A stretch of DNA of 64,000 nucleotides, from positions 406,466-470,465 of the forward strand of contig VGHE01000002.1 of NCBI GenBank assembly GCA_016868315.1, read 5' to 3'. The DNA is from Betaproteobacteria bacterium (GTDB lineage: Bacteria > Bdellovibrionota_B > Oligoflexia > Silvanigrellales > Silvanigrellaceae). The notes under the pieces were generated by a model. The model did no database searches. It had not been told where the DNA came from and was given only the letters and a program-made list of their open reading frames with translations. The position numbers were made by a program, and so were the translations under genes. Shown here piece by piece: positions 33,673 through 42,201 of this stretch; position 1 is the first letter of the stretch, and every line of letters begins with the position of its first letter.

Positions 33673-35517
33673 GTTTGAACTGCGCAGGTAGGCCTCGAGA
33701 ACCTGCTCGCGCGCACCAAACATGCGCACTCTTCCCGCTTCCATCCACAACACCCAATCGCAGGCGCGCAAAGTTGTGAGTCGGTGTGCAACTATGACCC
33801 GAGTTTTTCCGCGCAGCAGTTCAGCAACAGCCCATTCAAGTTTTTCCTCCGAGGCCGGGTCAACTGCACTTGTGGCCTCATCCATGACAATCAGCGGAGC
33901 ATCTTGAAGAACGGCTCGTGCTAGGCAAATGAGCTGACGCTGCCCGGCCGAGAAGTTGGCGCCGCGTTCATGCACGGGCTGGTTCAATCCACCCTCGCGT
34001 GCCAGCAGTGGTGCAAGCCCGATACGTTCCAGTGTGGATATGAGCTCTGGGTCATGGTCGCTGCGTAAGCTCAAATTCTCACGCAGCGTGCCCCGGAACA
34101 GGGTGGGCTCTTGTGGAATGTAGGCCAATAGAGACCGCAGTTCTTCCGCTGTGCAGCTGTTGTTGCCTGTAGAAAGGCCGCACAAATGAATGCTGCCTTC
34201 TTCAACTGAATACAGAGCAAAGAGCGCTTGAATGAGAGAACTTTTGCCACTTCCGGTGCGCCCGACAATGCCTAAACTCTGGCCTGCCGGCAAAGTGAAG
34301 CTCACAGAATTCAACACGCGCTCTTTGTCAGTGTTATAGCGCAATGAAACGTTGTTCACTTCAATGCCACGCGATAAATCGGGTGAGCTCTGTTTAAGAG
34401 TGCCCGTGGACATGGGGTGTAAGGTTTGAATCAGGCGTGGCACAGGCAACACTGTAGCTGGTTCTATCGGACGGCGGAGATAATCGTCCAGCCGTTCAGC
34501 ACCTGTGAGAGCTTCTTCGAGCTGCAACACATATTCAAAGTACTGCTGGAGTGTCGTCGATAAAAGCCAGATCTGGGTAAGCACAACCACAATTTGTCCG
34601 AGACTGACCCACCCCGCATTTTTGAGCCATAGCCCCAGTGCTCCGAACAGAAACAGCGCAGCTGCAGTCGCAAGGCTCATCTGCAAAGAGAATTTTGCTG
34701 TCTTGCGCTGCTGCGCTATACGTTCGCGCTGAAGATTCCAATTGAGTGCGTTGAACCGGTGTGTGAATAGTTTTTGTCGGCCATAAATTTTAACAGTGCG
34801 CGAGCCCTGAGCGGTTTCTGCGAAGTGTGCAATGGCAGGACCACGAGCAGCTGAAACACTGCGTCGAGCACTGCGAATAGCCATTCTGTTGCTCAGGTAA
34901 ATGGCGGCATAAATGCCTCCTACAGCAAGTGCTGCGGGCAAACCGAGAGTTCCTGTGGCAGCCATGAAGAGCAAGCACAGGACGGCATCGAAGCTCAGAC
35001 TGATGAACTCGCCCATAGGGCCACCCGTCATGCGCAACACGCTTTCAAAGTCGCTTGAGAAGCGGGTGAGGGCGCGCCCAACAGGAGTGCGATCGAAAAA
35101 CTTCATCGGGAAGCGCGAGACACGCACAACCACTTCATCGTGCAGTACACCCGCGGCACGGGTGCCAAGGCGCGCGATTGCCACACGAAAAATAAGATTC
35201 AAGACAAGCGCAACGGTCACCATCACCACGAGGAGTTTTGCGAAATCGGAGGCTGTCCAACCCACAAACACCGAGCCGCGTGAGGTGCATTCTTCGCCAC
35301 TACAACTGTTGTCGACCCACCACCCCACAACATTTGCTGAACCAACTAAGCAGGCGCGTGCCACAACTCCAATCATCAAAGTTATAAAGGTCGCCTTGCG
35401 CCAAGGGCCATAGGCCTCCCACAGGCTCTGCCAGACCTGTGATTCAAATCGACCTTTGAATTGAACTTCGGCCTCGTGAAAATGGCTTTTTGGTGGGAGT
35501 GAGGCGTTGTTGCTCAT
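33631..35517 (-). CDS. ABC exporter half, ABCC type, canonical ATPase site
   Basis: This 628-residue protein fuses a six-helix exporter membrane domain (about 40-330) to a nucleotide-binding domain. Visible motifs are Walker A GRTGSGKSS (419-427), Q-loop PQEPT, signature FSAGQ (522-526), Walker B IVMDE with catalytic Glu547, and H-loop His578 (VAHRL). The linker and the sequence ERIGLAPLL...NFSAGQRQL resemble the second half of MRP/ABCC proteins. It should pair with the product of the gene just upstream, whose stop overlaps this start as ATGA. Export of a lipid, peptide or conjugated compound across the inner membrane is likely. The substrate is unknown. Confidence 0.88.
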   Translation of the reverse strand: MSNNASLPPKSHFHEAEVQFKGRFESQVWQSLWEAYGPWRKATFITLMIGVVARACLVGSANVVGWWVDNSCSGEECTSRGSVFVGWTASDFAKLLVVMVTVALVLNLIFRVAIARLGTRAAGVLHDEVVVRVSRFPMKFFDRTPVGRALTRFSSDFESVLRMTGGPMGEFISLSFDAVLCLLFMAATGTLGLPAALAVGGIYAAIYLSNRMAIRSARRSVSAARGPAIAHFAETAQGSRTVKIYGRQKLFTHRFNALNWNLQRERIAQQRKTAKFSLQMSLATAAALFLFGALGLWLKNAGWVSLGQIVVVLTQIWLLSTTLQQYFEYVLQLEEALTGAERLDDYLRRPIEPATVLPVPRLIQTLHPMSTGTLKQSSPDLSRGIEVNNVSLRYNTDKERVLNSVSFTLPAGQSLGIVGRTGSGKSSLIQALFALYSVEEGSIHLCGLSTGNNSCTAEELRSLLAYIPQEPTLFRGTLRENLSLRSDHDPELISTLERIGLAPLLAREGGLNQPVHERGANFSAGQRQLICLARAVLQDAPLIVMDEATSAVDPASEEKLEWAVAELLRGKTRVIVAHRLTTLRACDWVLWMEAGRVRMFGAREQVLEAYLRSSNSDLNTGAQTYAPV

Positions 35518-37178
35518 TGCCTCTCCTTCACGCTGATCTTGCCCTGCTCGAGCGTCCAGACCTGATCGCAGAACGGCAAAACCGAAAGCCTGTGAGTCAC
35601 CAGCAGGCGGGTTTTGCTGCGCCAGTGTCCAAGAATAAGGTTGTTGACCAAAGATTTTTCCGTGCCCACATCCACGGCACTGAGGCAGTCGTCGAGCAGC
35701 AGAATATCGCGCCCTAAGCCCATGGCACGCGCTAGGCTCAGGCGTTGCCGTTGGCCGCCACTGAGGTTGACACCGCGTTCGCCAATTTCGGTATTGAGGC
35801 CGTCGCTCATGGCAGCCAAGTCGGGCGAAAATGCACTGAGGTGCAACTGCGTTAGGGTGCGCGGGTCGTTTTCTGAGGAGAGTTCATAGGCAAAGCCCAC
35901 GTTGTCGCGGATGTTGGCACTCATCACAAAGCCGTCTTGTGGGACAAATCCAAAGAAGGCACGCAGCTGTGGCAACGGAAGCTGCAGCGCGTCTTGGCCG
36001 AAGATTTCATAGCTTTCAAATTCGCATGGAATTTCTCGCAGCAGTGCATGCAGCAGAATGGTTTTACCTGAGCCTACAGAACCAGCGATCGCCACACATT
36101 TTCCTGCCTCAACATCGAAGCTGAGGTTGTCGAGCAGCACTTGCCCATTCTGTACAACTGTTAACCCGCGCACACGCAAAGCAATGCCTTTATTCGTATT
36201 CACATGTGGCACCGTAGTTTCATCAATATCTGGCTCGCGTTGCAGGTTCAGATAACTCTGCAGACGTTTTGCCGAGGCCAGCGCATCGAGTCCGCTGACG
36301 AGTGTCCAAGGGATACTGCGCAGCGGGCGCACCATAAAAACTCCACACAGCCACAGGGCAGCCACGAGACTCCCCGGGCTCACATCCGGCTGTGTTGCTG
36401 CATACGACAGAGCCACCGCGTTTAGAATGTAGGGAGCAACTTGCATGATGCCATTCATGCCCGAGCCATTGCTGACCTGGCGCAGGCGTGCGTTGGTTTC
36501 AGCTGAGCGTGTAGAAAAAATACGCCCTTCAAAGTTCCCAATCCAACCCAGCATGCGCACAGCGCGCATGTTTTGCAGCCATTCGTTAATGATTGCGACC
36601 CGTGCTGCTGTCGCCGCTTTGGATCGTCGAAATAGGCGCGCTTGCCTGCGCGCGAGAAAAAGACAGATGAACAGATTCACACCCGCGGCCAAAAGCAGTG
36701 GAGTTGCAGGCAGGTCGTGCATGAACTGCAGTGCAAATGGGAAGGCCAGAATGGGAACCCCTGCAAGTGCAATGAGGGGAAGTACTTCCTCGAAAAGCGA
36801 GCAAACAGCGCTCACATCTTGCGCATAGAGGCTGACTGTTTCGCCCACGGTCATTTGAAAACGCGATTCACCGCGCAACGATAGTGTTTGTTCGTAGACC
36901 CGTTGTGCCAGGGTGCGGTGCGCAAGCGCACTCTCGCGCACGAACAAATATTTGCACAGCGCTTGAAGTGCCTGCGCCACAAGGAGCCCGCCAGCTGCCG
37001 CTGCGAGAAGAATCAGGAGTGTTTGGGTTCCAACGATAGAGGATGTTTGCAGCATGTCGATGAAGTGTTTCTGTGCAAACACTCCACCCAGAGCCGCTGC
37101 AGTTCCCAGCACCCCGAGCAGAAATATTCCCAGACGTACCCCGAGCCTTTCGGCTAGAAGTGTTGCGATGAGATGCAT
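35514..37178 (-). CDS. ABC exporter half, ABCC type, degenerate Walker B
   Basis: This is a 554-residue half transporter. The ATG at 37178 is chosen for the GGAG 10 nt upstream; longer in-frame forms start at 37196 or 37286. A six-helix membrane domain is followed by a nucleotide-binding domain with Walker A SVGSGKT (about 367-373), signature LSGGQ (472-476) and H-loop VTHRL. The Walker B ends LLLDD, so the catalytic glutamate is aspartate (residue 497). This is the hallmark of the first ABCC nucleotide-binding domain. With the canonical partner encoded next (ATGA overlap), it should form a heterodimer with one active and one weak ATPase site. The pair is divergent from the mannosidase operon. 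Confidence 0.86.
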   Translation of the reverse strand: MHLIATLLAERLGVRLGIFLLGVLGTAAALGGVFAQKHFIDMLQTSSIVGTQTLLILLAAAAGGLLVAQALQALCKYLFVRESALAHRTLAQRVYEQTLSLRGESRFQMTVGETVSLYAQDVSAVCSLFEEVLPLIALAGVPILAFPFALQFMHDLPATPLLLAAGVNLFICLFLARRQARLFRRSKAATAARVAIINEWLQNMRAVRMLGWIGNFEGRIFSTRSAETNARLRQVSNGSGMNGIMQVAPYILNAVALSYAATQPDVSPGSLVAALWLCGVFMVRPLRSIPWTLVSGLDALASAKRLQSYLNLQREPDIDETTVPHVNTNKGIALRVRGLTVVQNGQVLLDNLSFDVEAGKCVAIAGSVGSGKTILLHALLREIPCEFESYEIFGQDALQLPLPQLRAFFGFVPQDGFVMSANIRDNVGFAYELSSENDPRTLTQLHLSAFSPDLAAMSDGLNTEIGERGVNLSGGQRQRLSLARAMGLGRDILLLDDCLSAVDVGTEKSLVNNLILGHWRSKTRLLVTHRLSVLPFCDQVWTLEQGKISVKERQ

Positions 37179-37395
37179 GGTCGAAGGGCTCCTCATGACC
37201 CCCGAAGGCTCCAAGGCAGATGCCAGGGACGAAGGCTCATGATTGAATTTCCAAGTCAGCCGATTCCTTATCTTTTCTTTTGCCAATTTGAAATGACACC
37301 CGGGGGTGAGCCCCTAAATTGACCTCGATCGTGCCCGGTGGTAGCAAACCCGTCTGTTTTTCAAGCACAATAACTGAATTTCCTGGGGCAAAAGC

Positions 37396-40107
37396 GTGCA
37401 GCACAATGGCAGCAGAGGGCAGTTGGGGATTGTTGTCCCGCATACGCACTGGGATCGTGCCTGGTACATGCCTTTCCAGGCATACCGTTTGCGTCTTGTC
37501 GAGATGCTCGACGACCTTCTCAACTGGCTCGAGGCAGGGGCGTTTCCCCTGTTTGTGCTCGATGGCCAGACAGTTCTCCTCGAAGATGTTTTTGCAGTGC
37601 GCCCCGAGTTCCGTGAGCGCGTTGCTGCTCTGGTGCAGCGTGGGAAAGTCAAGGTTGGTCCTTGGTACACCATGCCGGATTTGTTTTTAGCTCGGCCGGA
37701 ATCTTTATTGCGCAATCTGCATCGTGGAATCGGCATGGCTGAGGAATTGGGTGGAGCCTCGCGGGTGGGTTACGTGCCTGACTCGTTTGGTCACTTTGCC
37801 CAGCTGCCGCAGCTGCTCAACGGCGTTGGTATTTACTCGTATCTCTTTATGCGTGGAATGCCCGAGGCACTGCGTGATGCGCACGGGGCGCTCTTTGTGT
37901 GGCGTGGGCTCGATGAGGGCTCAAAGCTCACAGGTGTTTATCTGCGGGAAGGCTATTTCCCTCTCGGTGCGCTCGGTCAAGAAAGTTTTCATGGGCGATA
38001 TGATGGCCTCCAGGCTGATTTTGGAGCTGCACAGAAGCGTTTGAGCGACACCCTGGCACAGCTTACTCCCGTTCAAAAAAATCCCGTTTTTGTTTTGCCT
38101 GCAGGCGGCGATCACCTCCCTGCGCGCGCCGATCTCAAACCGCTCGTGGATGCTCTGAACACTCAGCAAGCTGACATTGAACTCCGTTTTGGTAGTTTTG
38201 AAGATGCGCTGGCTGAGCTTGCACCGCACTGCGTTGAGCTCCCGGAACACCAGGGCGATTTGCTCGGGCAGGCCGATCATCCGCTGCTGCGCAATGTGCT
38301 TTCCTCCCGCATCGATCTCAAAATATTGAATCACAAGGCGCAGAGTCTGCTCCTTGGAATCGTGGAACCACTTTTGGCGTGGTCGCGTCTTCAGGGTTTG
38401 CCTCTTGTGCATCCTTCGTTGCTTCAAACCGCTTGGGATGCTCTTCTCAAAAACCACGCACACGATGACATCTGTGGCTGCAGTGTCGATGATGTTCACG
38501 TCGACAACGTGCAACGCTATCATGAGGTCATCGCGCTGGGGCGGGAAATCATTACCCGGCAGCTCGAGCATGCGGTGCAAAGGCTTTGGGGCGCGGCTGC
38601 ACATGCGCGCCAGTCACGGGTTGTGGTCTTCAATCCGCACCCGTGGTCGCATCGGGAGCCTGTTCGGGCGCGTGTGCTTTTGCCCGACGCAGGCGGAGAA
38701 TTTTCGCCTGAATCACCCGCGCGTGAAATTGTTGTGCGCGATGCGGTAGGTCACGTTCTGCCGGCACGCATTTTGGCCACGCGTTGCAAGGATATTCGCA
38801 ATAACTACCTTGAAACCACTTGGGGGCGCTCGTACACGGTTGCGTTTGATGCGGATCTTCCGCCGCTCGGATTCAGTGTTTTCACTGTTGAAGAATGCAC
38901 ACAAGAGTTGCCTGAGCGCACCGTTGCGGAGCTGTCTCAAACAATTGCTGTTAACCAGAATATTAATTTAGGCGAGCTTCCACCCGAGTTGCGCGATGGG
39001 TTCAGCTTTGAGCTCGATGCCGACCTCGGCGATGGCTATTCGTTCGGACCATGTCCTGAAATTCCAACCCAAAAGGCGCGCCTCAGAGCTGCGCAGCGCG
39101 ATGCATTGCAACAGGATGTTTTACACCTGTCATACGAAATCTCCGGCCATACTTTTGTTCTGCGCGACGAACTCAAAAATAAATCTCTCGCAGATTGTCT
39201 GGGTGCGCAGAAAACCATGGAATTGGGTGTTGTGGCGCGCCGCAGAGACTCGGGCTCATCGAAGGCTTGGGAGCTTTCTCTTCATTACACAAACATCTGC
39301 GCTGACAGCCGGCTGAGAATTGTGTTTCCTGCCCAGGCCAACGTCAGTGCAGTGTGGGCCGATGCACAGGCACGCTTTGAGCAGCATTCGGCGCAGATTC
39401 AAGCGCATCAGATTTGGCCTGGACCGCTCGCTGAGCCACGCTATCCGGGTGAACAGCCGTATCCAGTGCATCACACGAACGATGGTGTGGTGTGTGTGGG
39501 TTCCGCAGGCTTGAGCTTCTGTGGCGGCGCGGGTGTGCATGAGTTTGAATGGGTTGAGCGTGGCGGGCAAAAGGCAGTCGCCCTCACACTGCACCGCGCG
39601 GTCGGCTTTCTCTCGGTGCGCGGCGGTCGCATTCGCTCGTGCCAGGCGGGGCCGCAGCGTTCTACGCCAGATGCACAACTGCTCAAGCGCATCGAGCACA
39701 CACTTGTTTTTGGAACACGCCAGGATACTGCAATCAGCGAGGCTTTCCGCACTTTGAAGGAAATCGTGCACCCCGCATGGGTTCAGGAGCTTCCGGTCGT
39801 GCCTGCCGCGCAATTCACACACTCCGCAGCGCATGTGGCACTGTGCGATGTTGCAAGCACCCCGTTGCAGCTGATGGCCTGCCGGAATGGGGTAGAGGGC
39901 GCTGGCGTGTTTCTGCGCTTGCTCAATCCCACCGAGCACAACCTGAGTGTGGATTTGAGGCTCCACCCAAGCGTGGGTCTGTGCCAGCTGTTCGATCTCG
40001 ACGATCGCACCCCGCTGCAAGCTGAAGCTGAAAAAATCACTGCAGGCATTCTGCAGGCAAACTTCAAACCCTTTGAGATCAAAACCTGGAAGCTTTTCCC
40101 ATGCTGA
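37396..40107 (+). CDS. GH38 alpha-mannosidase (MngB-like)
   Basis: This 903-residue enzyme starts at a GTG (GGGG 7 nt upstream). The GH38 catalytic domain opens with the zinc motif PHTHWDR (H16, H18, D20), followed by the nucleophile Asp129 in VPDSFGHF and a third zinc-site region AHDDICGCSVDDVH (about 355-368). The length and plain cytoplasmic N-terminus (no signal peptide) match bacterial enzymes such as mannosylglycerate hydrolase MngB and other class II alpha-mannosidases. It should cleave alpha-mannosides taken up into the cell to free mannose. The next gene begins inside its last codons (7-nt overlap). It leads a four-gene sugar operon. Confidence 0.92.
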   Translation: MQHNGSRGQLGIVVPHTHWDRAWYMPFQAYRLRLVEMLDDLLNWLEAGAFPLFVLDGQTVLLEDVFAVRPEFRERVAALVQRGKVKVGPWYTMPDLFLARPESLLRNLHRGIGMAEELGGASRVGYVPDSFGHFAQLPQLLNGVGIYSYLFMRGMPEALRDAHGALFVWRGLDEGSKLTGVYLREGYFPLGALGQESFHGRYDGLQADFGAAQKRLSDTLAQLTPVQKNPVFVLPAGGDHLPARADLKPLVDALNTQQADIELRFGSFEDALAELAPHCVELPEHQGDLLGQADHPLLRNVLSSRIDLKILNHKAQSLLLGIVEPLLAWSRLQGLPLVHPSLLQTAWDALLKNHAHDDICGCSVDDVHVDNVQRYHEVIALGREIITRQLEHAVQRLWGAAAHARQSRVVVFNPHPWSHREPVRARVLLPDAGGEFSPESPAREIVVRDAVGHVLPARILATRCKDIRNNYLETTWGRSYTVAFDADLPPLGFSVFTVEECTQELPERTVAELSQTIAVNQNINLGELPPELRDGFSFELDADLGDGYSFGPCPEIPTQKARLRAAQRDALQQDVLHLSYEISGHTFVLRDELKNKSLADCLGAQKTMELGVVARRRDSGSSKAWELSLHYTNICADSRLRIVFPAQANVSAVWADAQARFEQHSAQIQAHQIWPGPLAEPRYPGEQPYPVHHTNDGVVCVGSAGLSFCGGAGVHEFEWVERGGQKAVALTLHRAVGFLSVRGGRIRSCQAGPQRSTPDAQLLKRIEHTLVFGTRQDTAISEAFRTLKEIVHPAWVQELPVVPAAQFTHSAAHVALCDVASTPLQLMACRNGVEGAGVFLRLLNPTEHNLSVDLRLHPSVGLCQLFDLDDRTPLQAEAEKITAGILQANFKPFEIKTWKLFPC

Positions 40108-41015
40108 AAATCACTGGTACTTTTCTCGATGAAATCACCCACGATATCCCGCCACAAAACTGGGGCAAGCGTGAATGGGCAGCCGATTTCGATGCCATGA
40201 AGGCCATCGGTATCGACACCGTTATTCTTATTCGTGCGGGATACCGCGAGCGGCTGACCTTCGATTCCAAGGTCATCAACAAACACCGCCGTTGCTTGCC
40301 GGCCTACACAGACCTTGTCGATCTGTTTCTCACCGAGGCAGAGCGCTGCGGCATGACCTTTTGGTTTGGCACGTATGACTCGGGTCAGTATTGGATCAAT
40401 GGCGAATACAAGAAAGAAAGCGACCTGAATCGCGATTTCTGTTCCGAGGTGATGGATCGTTATGGCCACCGAAAGGCATTTGGTGGTTGGTACATAAGCC
40501 ACGAAATCAATACATTCGATGCAGGTATGATGAAGGTTTACGACGACCTCTCGGCGCACCTGCGCTCACTCAAAAACATTCCCATTCTCATGTCACCTTA
40601 TGTGAAAGGTGTGAAACAATTCGGTGCGGAAGCAATTTCGCTCGATAGCCACGTCAAAGAATGGGGCGCAGTGTTCCGTGATCTTGAGGGTAAGGTTGAT
40701 GTGGTGGCATTCCAAGATGGTCAAATGTCGTTCCTGGAGCTTCCTGATTATCTCAAGGTGAATCGCGATCTTGCTGTAAAGCATGGCCTGCAGTGCTGGA
40801 GCAACCTCGAGAGCTTCGACCGCGACATGCCTATTAAGTTCCCACCCACGGATATCCGCAAACTACGTTACAAAGCAGAGCAGGCAGCTGCTGCAGGTGT
40901 CGACAAGCTGATTACTTTTGAGTTCTCACACTTCATGAGCCCGAATTCAATTTATCCGGCGGCACATCAGCTTTACAAGCGCTACCAAGAGTGGATTCGT
41001 GGAGAGGAACTTTGA
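40101..41015 (+). CDS. DUF4434-domain TIM-barrel protein, probable glycoside-active enzyme
   Basis: This 304-residue protein has the DUF4434 pattern of a glycosidase-like (beta/alpha)8 barrel: ITGTFLDEITHDIPPQNWG, DTVILIRAGY, MTFWFGTYDSGQYW, FGGWYISHEIN, PILMSPYV, DVVAFQDGQMSFLEL and FEFSHFMSPNS. Acidic residues at the ends of strands (E in SHEIN, D in FQDG, E in TFEF) are candidates for catalysis. It has no signal peptide. The family has no assigned activity. The tight coupling to a GH38 mannosidase (7-nt overlap) and an AGE epimerase (1-nt gap) implies work on the same sugar, perhaps removing a different glycosyl or aglycone part. Confidence 0.78.
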   Translation: MLKITGTFLDEITHDIPPQNWGKREWAADFDAMKAIGIDTVILIRAGYRERLTFDSKVINKHRRCLPAYTDLVDLFLTEAERCGMTFWFGTYDSGQYWINGEYKKESDLNRDFCSEVMDRYGHRKAFGGWYISHEINTFDAGMMKVYDDLSAHLRSLKNIPILMSPYVKGVKQFGAEAISLDSHVKEWGAVFRDLEGKVDVVAFQDGQMSFLELPDYLKVNRDLAVKHGLQCWSNLESFDRDMPIKFPPTDIRKLRYKAEQAAAAGVDKLITFEFSHFMSPNSIYPAAHQLYKRYQEWIRGEEL

Positions 41016-41016
41016 A

Positions 41017-42201
41017 ATGAACCCAACCCAACACACCATAACCGCGCTAAGGCATGAATTCGAAACCGAGCTCTTCGAGCGGGTGATTCCCTTTTGGGAG
41101 AAGCACTCTTGGGATAAAAAAAATGGCGGTTTCTGGAATTGCCTCGACCGCACCGGACAGGTCTTCGACAACACCAAATACGGTTGGTTGCAGGGTCGCG
41201 AGACTTGGCTCTTCAGCAAGCTGTATCGCACAGTCGAACGCAAACCGCTTTGGCTCGAAATGGCGCGCAGCGGCGCAGAGTTCTTGAAGAACACTGCTCT
41301 CACAAAAGAAGACCGGCTCCCTTTTCGCATGACCGCTGATGGCAAACCTATTTACATTCAACGTAAAATTTTCAGCGAATGCTTTTACATCATGGCGATG
41401 GCTGAATACAGCCGTGCGAGCGGAGACGAAAGCTACGCACGCGAAGCACAGCGCATGTTCGAAAAAGTGTGGGCATGGGCCTTCGATTGGAGCAAAGTGG
41501 GGCGCCCCAGCTACGAAGGCGAAACACCATTGCAGTCGCTCGCAGTGCCAATGATTCTCATGAACCTCATTGAGGAACTCACGGATGGTCATGCCGAACC
41601 TTTTGGGCGTGAGCTTGCAGATTGCCAAAAGGCTTTTCTCAAGCATGTGAAGGTTGCAGAAAAGCGTGTGTATGAATTTGTACGCCCAGATGGCTCGCTG
41701 TGCACCGAGCTTCCCGAGGGGCGTCAGCTCAACCCTGGACATGCGATTGAAGCAGGTTGGTTTCTGCAGCATTGGGCGCAGCGGCAGAATAATCCCGAAC
41801 TCTCCCTGCTCGCACAAGATGTTGTGCGCTGGTCACATGCCGAGGGTTGGGACAAAGAAAAGGGTGGCCTGTTTTACTTCTTGGATGCTCAAGGTCATTC
41901 CCCCACACAGCTCGAATGGAACATGAAGCTGTGGTGGCCTCACTGTGAGGCTCTCTATGCTCACTTGCTGAATTTCAGCCTAACGCGCAGTGCGCAAGAC
42001 TGGGATCTGTTCACACAAACGAAAGAGTACACTTTCAAGCATTTTCCCGATCGCACCCACGGAGAGTGGTACGGCTACCTCGATCGCGATGGGCGAGTCA
42101 GCCAAACGTTTAAGGGCGGCCCTTATAAATGCGCATTCCATGTACCTCGTGCGCTTCTGCTGTGCTGGAACACACTCAAAAAATTGGAGAGTGAAAAATG
42201 A
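41017..42201 (+). CDS. AGE-family sugar epimerase/isomerase
   Basis: This 394-residue protein starts at the ATG at 41017, 1 nt after the previous stop, with GAGAGGAA upstream. The alpha6/alpha6-barrel pattern of N-acylglucosamine 2-epimerases, cellobiose epimerases and YihS-type mannose isomerases is clear: FWNCLDRTG, RETWLFSKLYR, FSECFYIMAMAEYSRASGD, LNPGHAIEAGWFLQHWA (with the catalytic-type His), WNMKLWWPHCEALYA and KCAFHVPRALL. In this operon, conversion of released mannose to fructose or glucose (or of a mannose-containing disaccharide) fits best. A 2-epimerase acting on N-acetylmannosamine is the alternative. It overlaps the transporter gene by ATGA. Confidence 0.9.
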   Translation: MNPTQHTITALRHEFETELFERVIPFWEKHSWDKKNGGFWNCLDRTGQVFDNTKYGWLQGRETWLFSKLYRTVERKPLWLEMARSGAEFLKNTALTKEDRLPFRMTADGKPIYIQRKIFSECFYIMAMAEYSRASGDESYAREAQRMFEKVWAWAFDWSKVGRPSYEGETPLQSLAVPMILMNLIEELTDGHAEPFGRELADCQKAFLKHVKVAEKRVYEFVRPDGSLCTELPEGRQLNPGHAIEAGWFLQHWAQRQNNPELSLLAQDVVRWSHAEGWDKEKGGLFYFLDAQGHSPTQLEWNMKLWWPHCEALYAHLLNFSLTRSAQDWDLFTQTKEYTFKHFPDRTHGEWYGYLDRDGRVSQTFKGGPYKCAFHVPRALLLCWNTLKKLESEK

